Source: an uncultured Christensenellaceae bacterium
Lineage (GTDB): Bacteria > Bacillota > Clostridia > Christensenellales > Pumilibacteraceae
DNA: 7,142 bases
NCBI GenBank assembly: GCA_910588315.1
Contig: CAJUQF010000064.1
Span: forward strand, 3,860 to 11,001
Direction of reading: 5' to 3'
The notes under the pieces are model-generated. The model did no database searches and was not told the origin of the DNA. It saw only the letters and a list, made by a program, of their open reading frames with translations. Shown piece after piece: positions 6,618 to 7,142 of the stretch (the first letter of the stretch is position 1; each line of letters opens with the position of its first letter). The translations under genes and the position numbers were made by a program.

Positions 6618-6886
6618 ATACGGACACCCGAACGGTGATGTCGGGAGATAAAGAATTGAGACTGACTAAAACCGAATACGCCATATTGAAAACGCTTTTG
6701 CAAAATAAGCCGCATGTCGTAACGAAATCGGTTTTACTCGATCGAATATGCGCGGAAACACCCGATTGTACGGAGAATTCATTAAAGATACACGTAAGTA
6801 ATTTGCGTAAAAAACTGAGAGAAGCAAACGGCAAAGATCATATCGAATCGGTTTGGGGTATAGGTTTTATATTAAAATCCGAATAA
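6536..6886 (+). pseudogene. Response regulator, winged-helix DNA-binding half (out of frame with receiver)
   Basis: The frame beginning at TTG 6536 encodes LLARI, a linker, and then a complete OmpR/PhoB-type winged helix. It shows LRLTKTEYAILKTLL for the N-terminal strand and first helix, the recognition helix region ENSLKIHVSNLRKKL, and the wing ending VWGIGF close to the C-terminus. This is the DNA-binding half of the regulator whose receiver lies upstream in another frame. There is no ribosome binding site before 6536, and the TTG sits within the domain linker, so independent translation is doubtful; an ATG at 6639 could at most give a shortened product. The domain has no internal stop or obvious decay, which suggests that the break is recent or artefactual. 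Its natural targets may be the direct repeats that begin right after its stop. Confidence 0.75.
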
Positions 6887-6928
6887 TCTTTACTGTTTCT
6901 ATACGGTTTTCTTTACCGCTTTCTTTAC
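6887..6928 (+). promoter_or_regulatory. Direct-repeat array, candidate response-regulator operator
   Basis: Four copies of TCTTTAC occur in direct orientation at 6887, 6898 (as TCTATAC), 6910 and 6922, spaced 11, 12 and 12 bases apart; a weaker fifth TTAC lies at 6938. OmpR/PhoB-family regulators bind direct repeats at about one helical turn, and the B. subtilis PhoP box has TT-rich/ACA repeats at 11-base period. The array sits directly between the regulator and the ABC transporter gene, so it is a candidate activation site for the transporter. A possible -10 TACAAT lies at 6939-6944, with no good -35, which fits activator dependence. Confidence 0.5.
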
Positions 6929-6967
6929 TTTTAAGGATTACAATGAAAGCAATCTAAGTAAAGGAGG
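6919..6967 (+). promoter_or_regulatory. Inverted repeat that can sequester the ABC gene ribosome binding site
   Basis: Bases 6919-6930 can pair with 6956-6967 over 12 consecutive pairs, two of them G-U, leaving a 25-base loop. The core CTTTACTT/AAGTAAAG is a perfect 8-base inverted repeat. The 3' arm contains the whole AAGGAGG ribosome binding site (6961-6967) of the ABC gene, so the folded mRNA would block its translation. It is not a terminator: no U-run follows the stem. Confidence 0.4.
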
Positions 6968-6974
6968 TAATTTT

Positions 6975-7142
6975 ATGGAATATGTCCTTCAAGCAAGAGA
7001 CATAAAAAAGGTATACGGGCAATACAAGGCTTTGAACGGTTTGACAATGAACGTTCCGAAAGGCAGTATTTACGGTTTTGTCGGTAAAAACGGGTCGGGT
7101 AAGACTACGCTGATCCGGTTGGTTTGCGGTTTACAGCGACCG
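6975..7142 (+). CDS. ABC transporter ATP-binding protein, 3'-truncated by window edge
   Basis: The first 56 codons of an ABC ATPase are present. The start fits the family: an N-terminal strand (VLQARDIKKVYG), an aromatic A-loop Y14, then the IYGFVGKNGSGKTTLIRLVCGL stretch split by the Walker A motif GKNGSGKT at about 37-44, which binds ATP phosphates. The Q-loop, signature and Walker B motifs lie beyond the window. The wording around Walker A resembles the BcrA/NatA-like ATPases of ABC-2-type exporters, often found beside response regulators in Bacillota and linked to peptide-antibiotic resistance or lipid/peptide export; that subfamily call is tentative. The ATG at 6975 has a strong AAGGAGG seven bases upstream. 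The preceding 88 bases hold direct repeats and an inverted repeat, suggesting regulated expression. Confidence 0.9.
   Translation, partial: MEYVLQARDIKKVYGQYKALNGLTMNVPKGSIYGFVGKNGSGKTTLIRLVCGLQRP

Noticed and set aside
6639..6886. Independent DNA-binding protein starting at ATG 6639
   Set aside because: No ribosome binding site precedes it and the start would fall near the beginning of the winged helix; it is better seen as part of the broken regulator.
6904..6918. CGGT/ACCG hairpin followed by T-rich bases as a terminator after the response regulator
   Set aside because: The stem is only four pairs and the T-rich sequence is interrupted by C and A; the direct-repeat reading explains it better.

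Overview
The window looks like a chromosomal segment of an uncultured clostridial (Bacillota) gut-type bacterium. The reasons are tightly packed genes all on the + strand, AGGAGG-type ribosome binding sites, a TTGACT/TATAAT promoter, and an OmpR-family response regulator followed by a drug-type ABC transporter. The taxon is an inference from style; no ribosomal marker is present.

Positions 1-4828 form one tightly coupled gene run. It starts with the 3' part of a multi-pass membrane protein built from an internal duplication. Next come two tandem PlsC-type glycerolipid acyltransferases, a short AMP-dependent acyl ligase, an acyl carrier protein (ACP), and a two-domain protein. That protein joins an LRAT-like NCEHF thiol acyltransferase/hydrolase domain to a 4'-phosphopantetheinyl transferase (PPTase). 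Neighbouring genes overlap by 8, about 50, 28 and 4 bases, or are separated by 11 bases, so translational coupling is likely. Read together, this is a nearly self-contained acyl-ACP module. The PPTase would arm the ACP, the ligase would load an acyl chain on it, and the PlsC and LRAT-like domains would pass the chain to a lipid or other acceptor. The module is the most interesting part of the window. Its ligase ends just before the usual catalytic-lysine (A10) motif, and an A10-like peptide is visible in the +1 frame over the start of the ACP gene.

Positions 4811-6176 hold a good sigma-A-type promoter, buried in the end of the PPTase gene, and a complete RlmD/RumA-type 23S rRNA uracil-5-methyltransferase. 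The promoter lies so close to the start codon that the transcript should be nearly leaderless.

Positions 6234-7142 are a regulatory/transport locus. An OmpR/PhoB-family response regulator is split by a frameshift that looks like a net loss of about 10 bases at the receiver/linker junction. An array of four direct TCTTTAC-like repeats at 11-12 base spacing follows. Last is the 5' part of an ABC-transporter ATPase whose strong ribosome binding site can be sequestered in a 12-pair hairpin formed with part of the repeat array. No tRNA, rRNA, CRISPR array, insertion sequence or convincing rho-independent terminator was seen. No gene-free stretch exceeds 100 bases.
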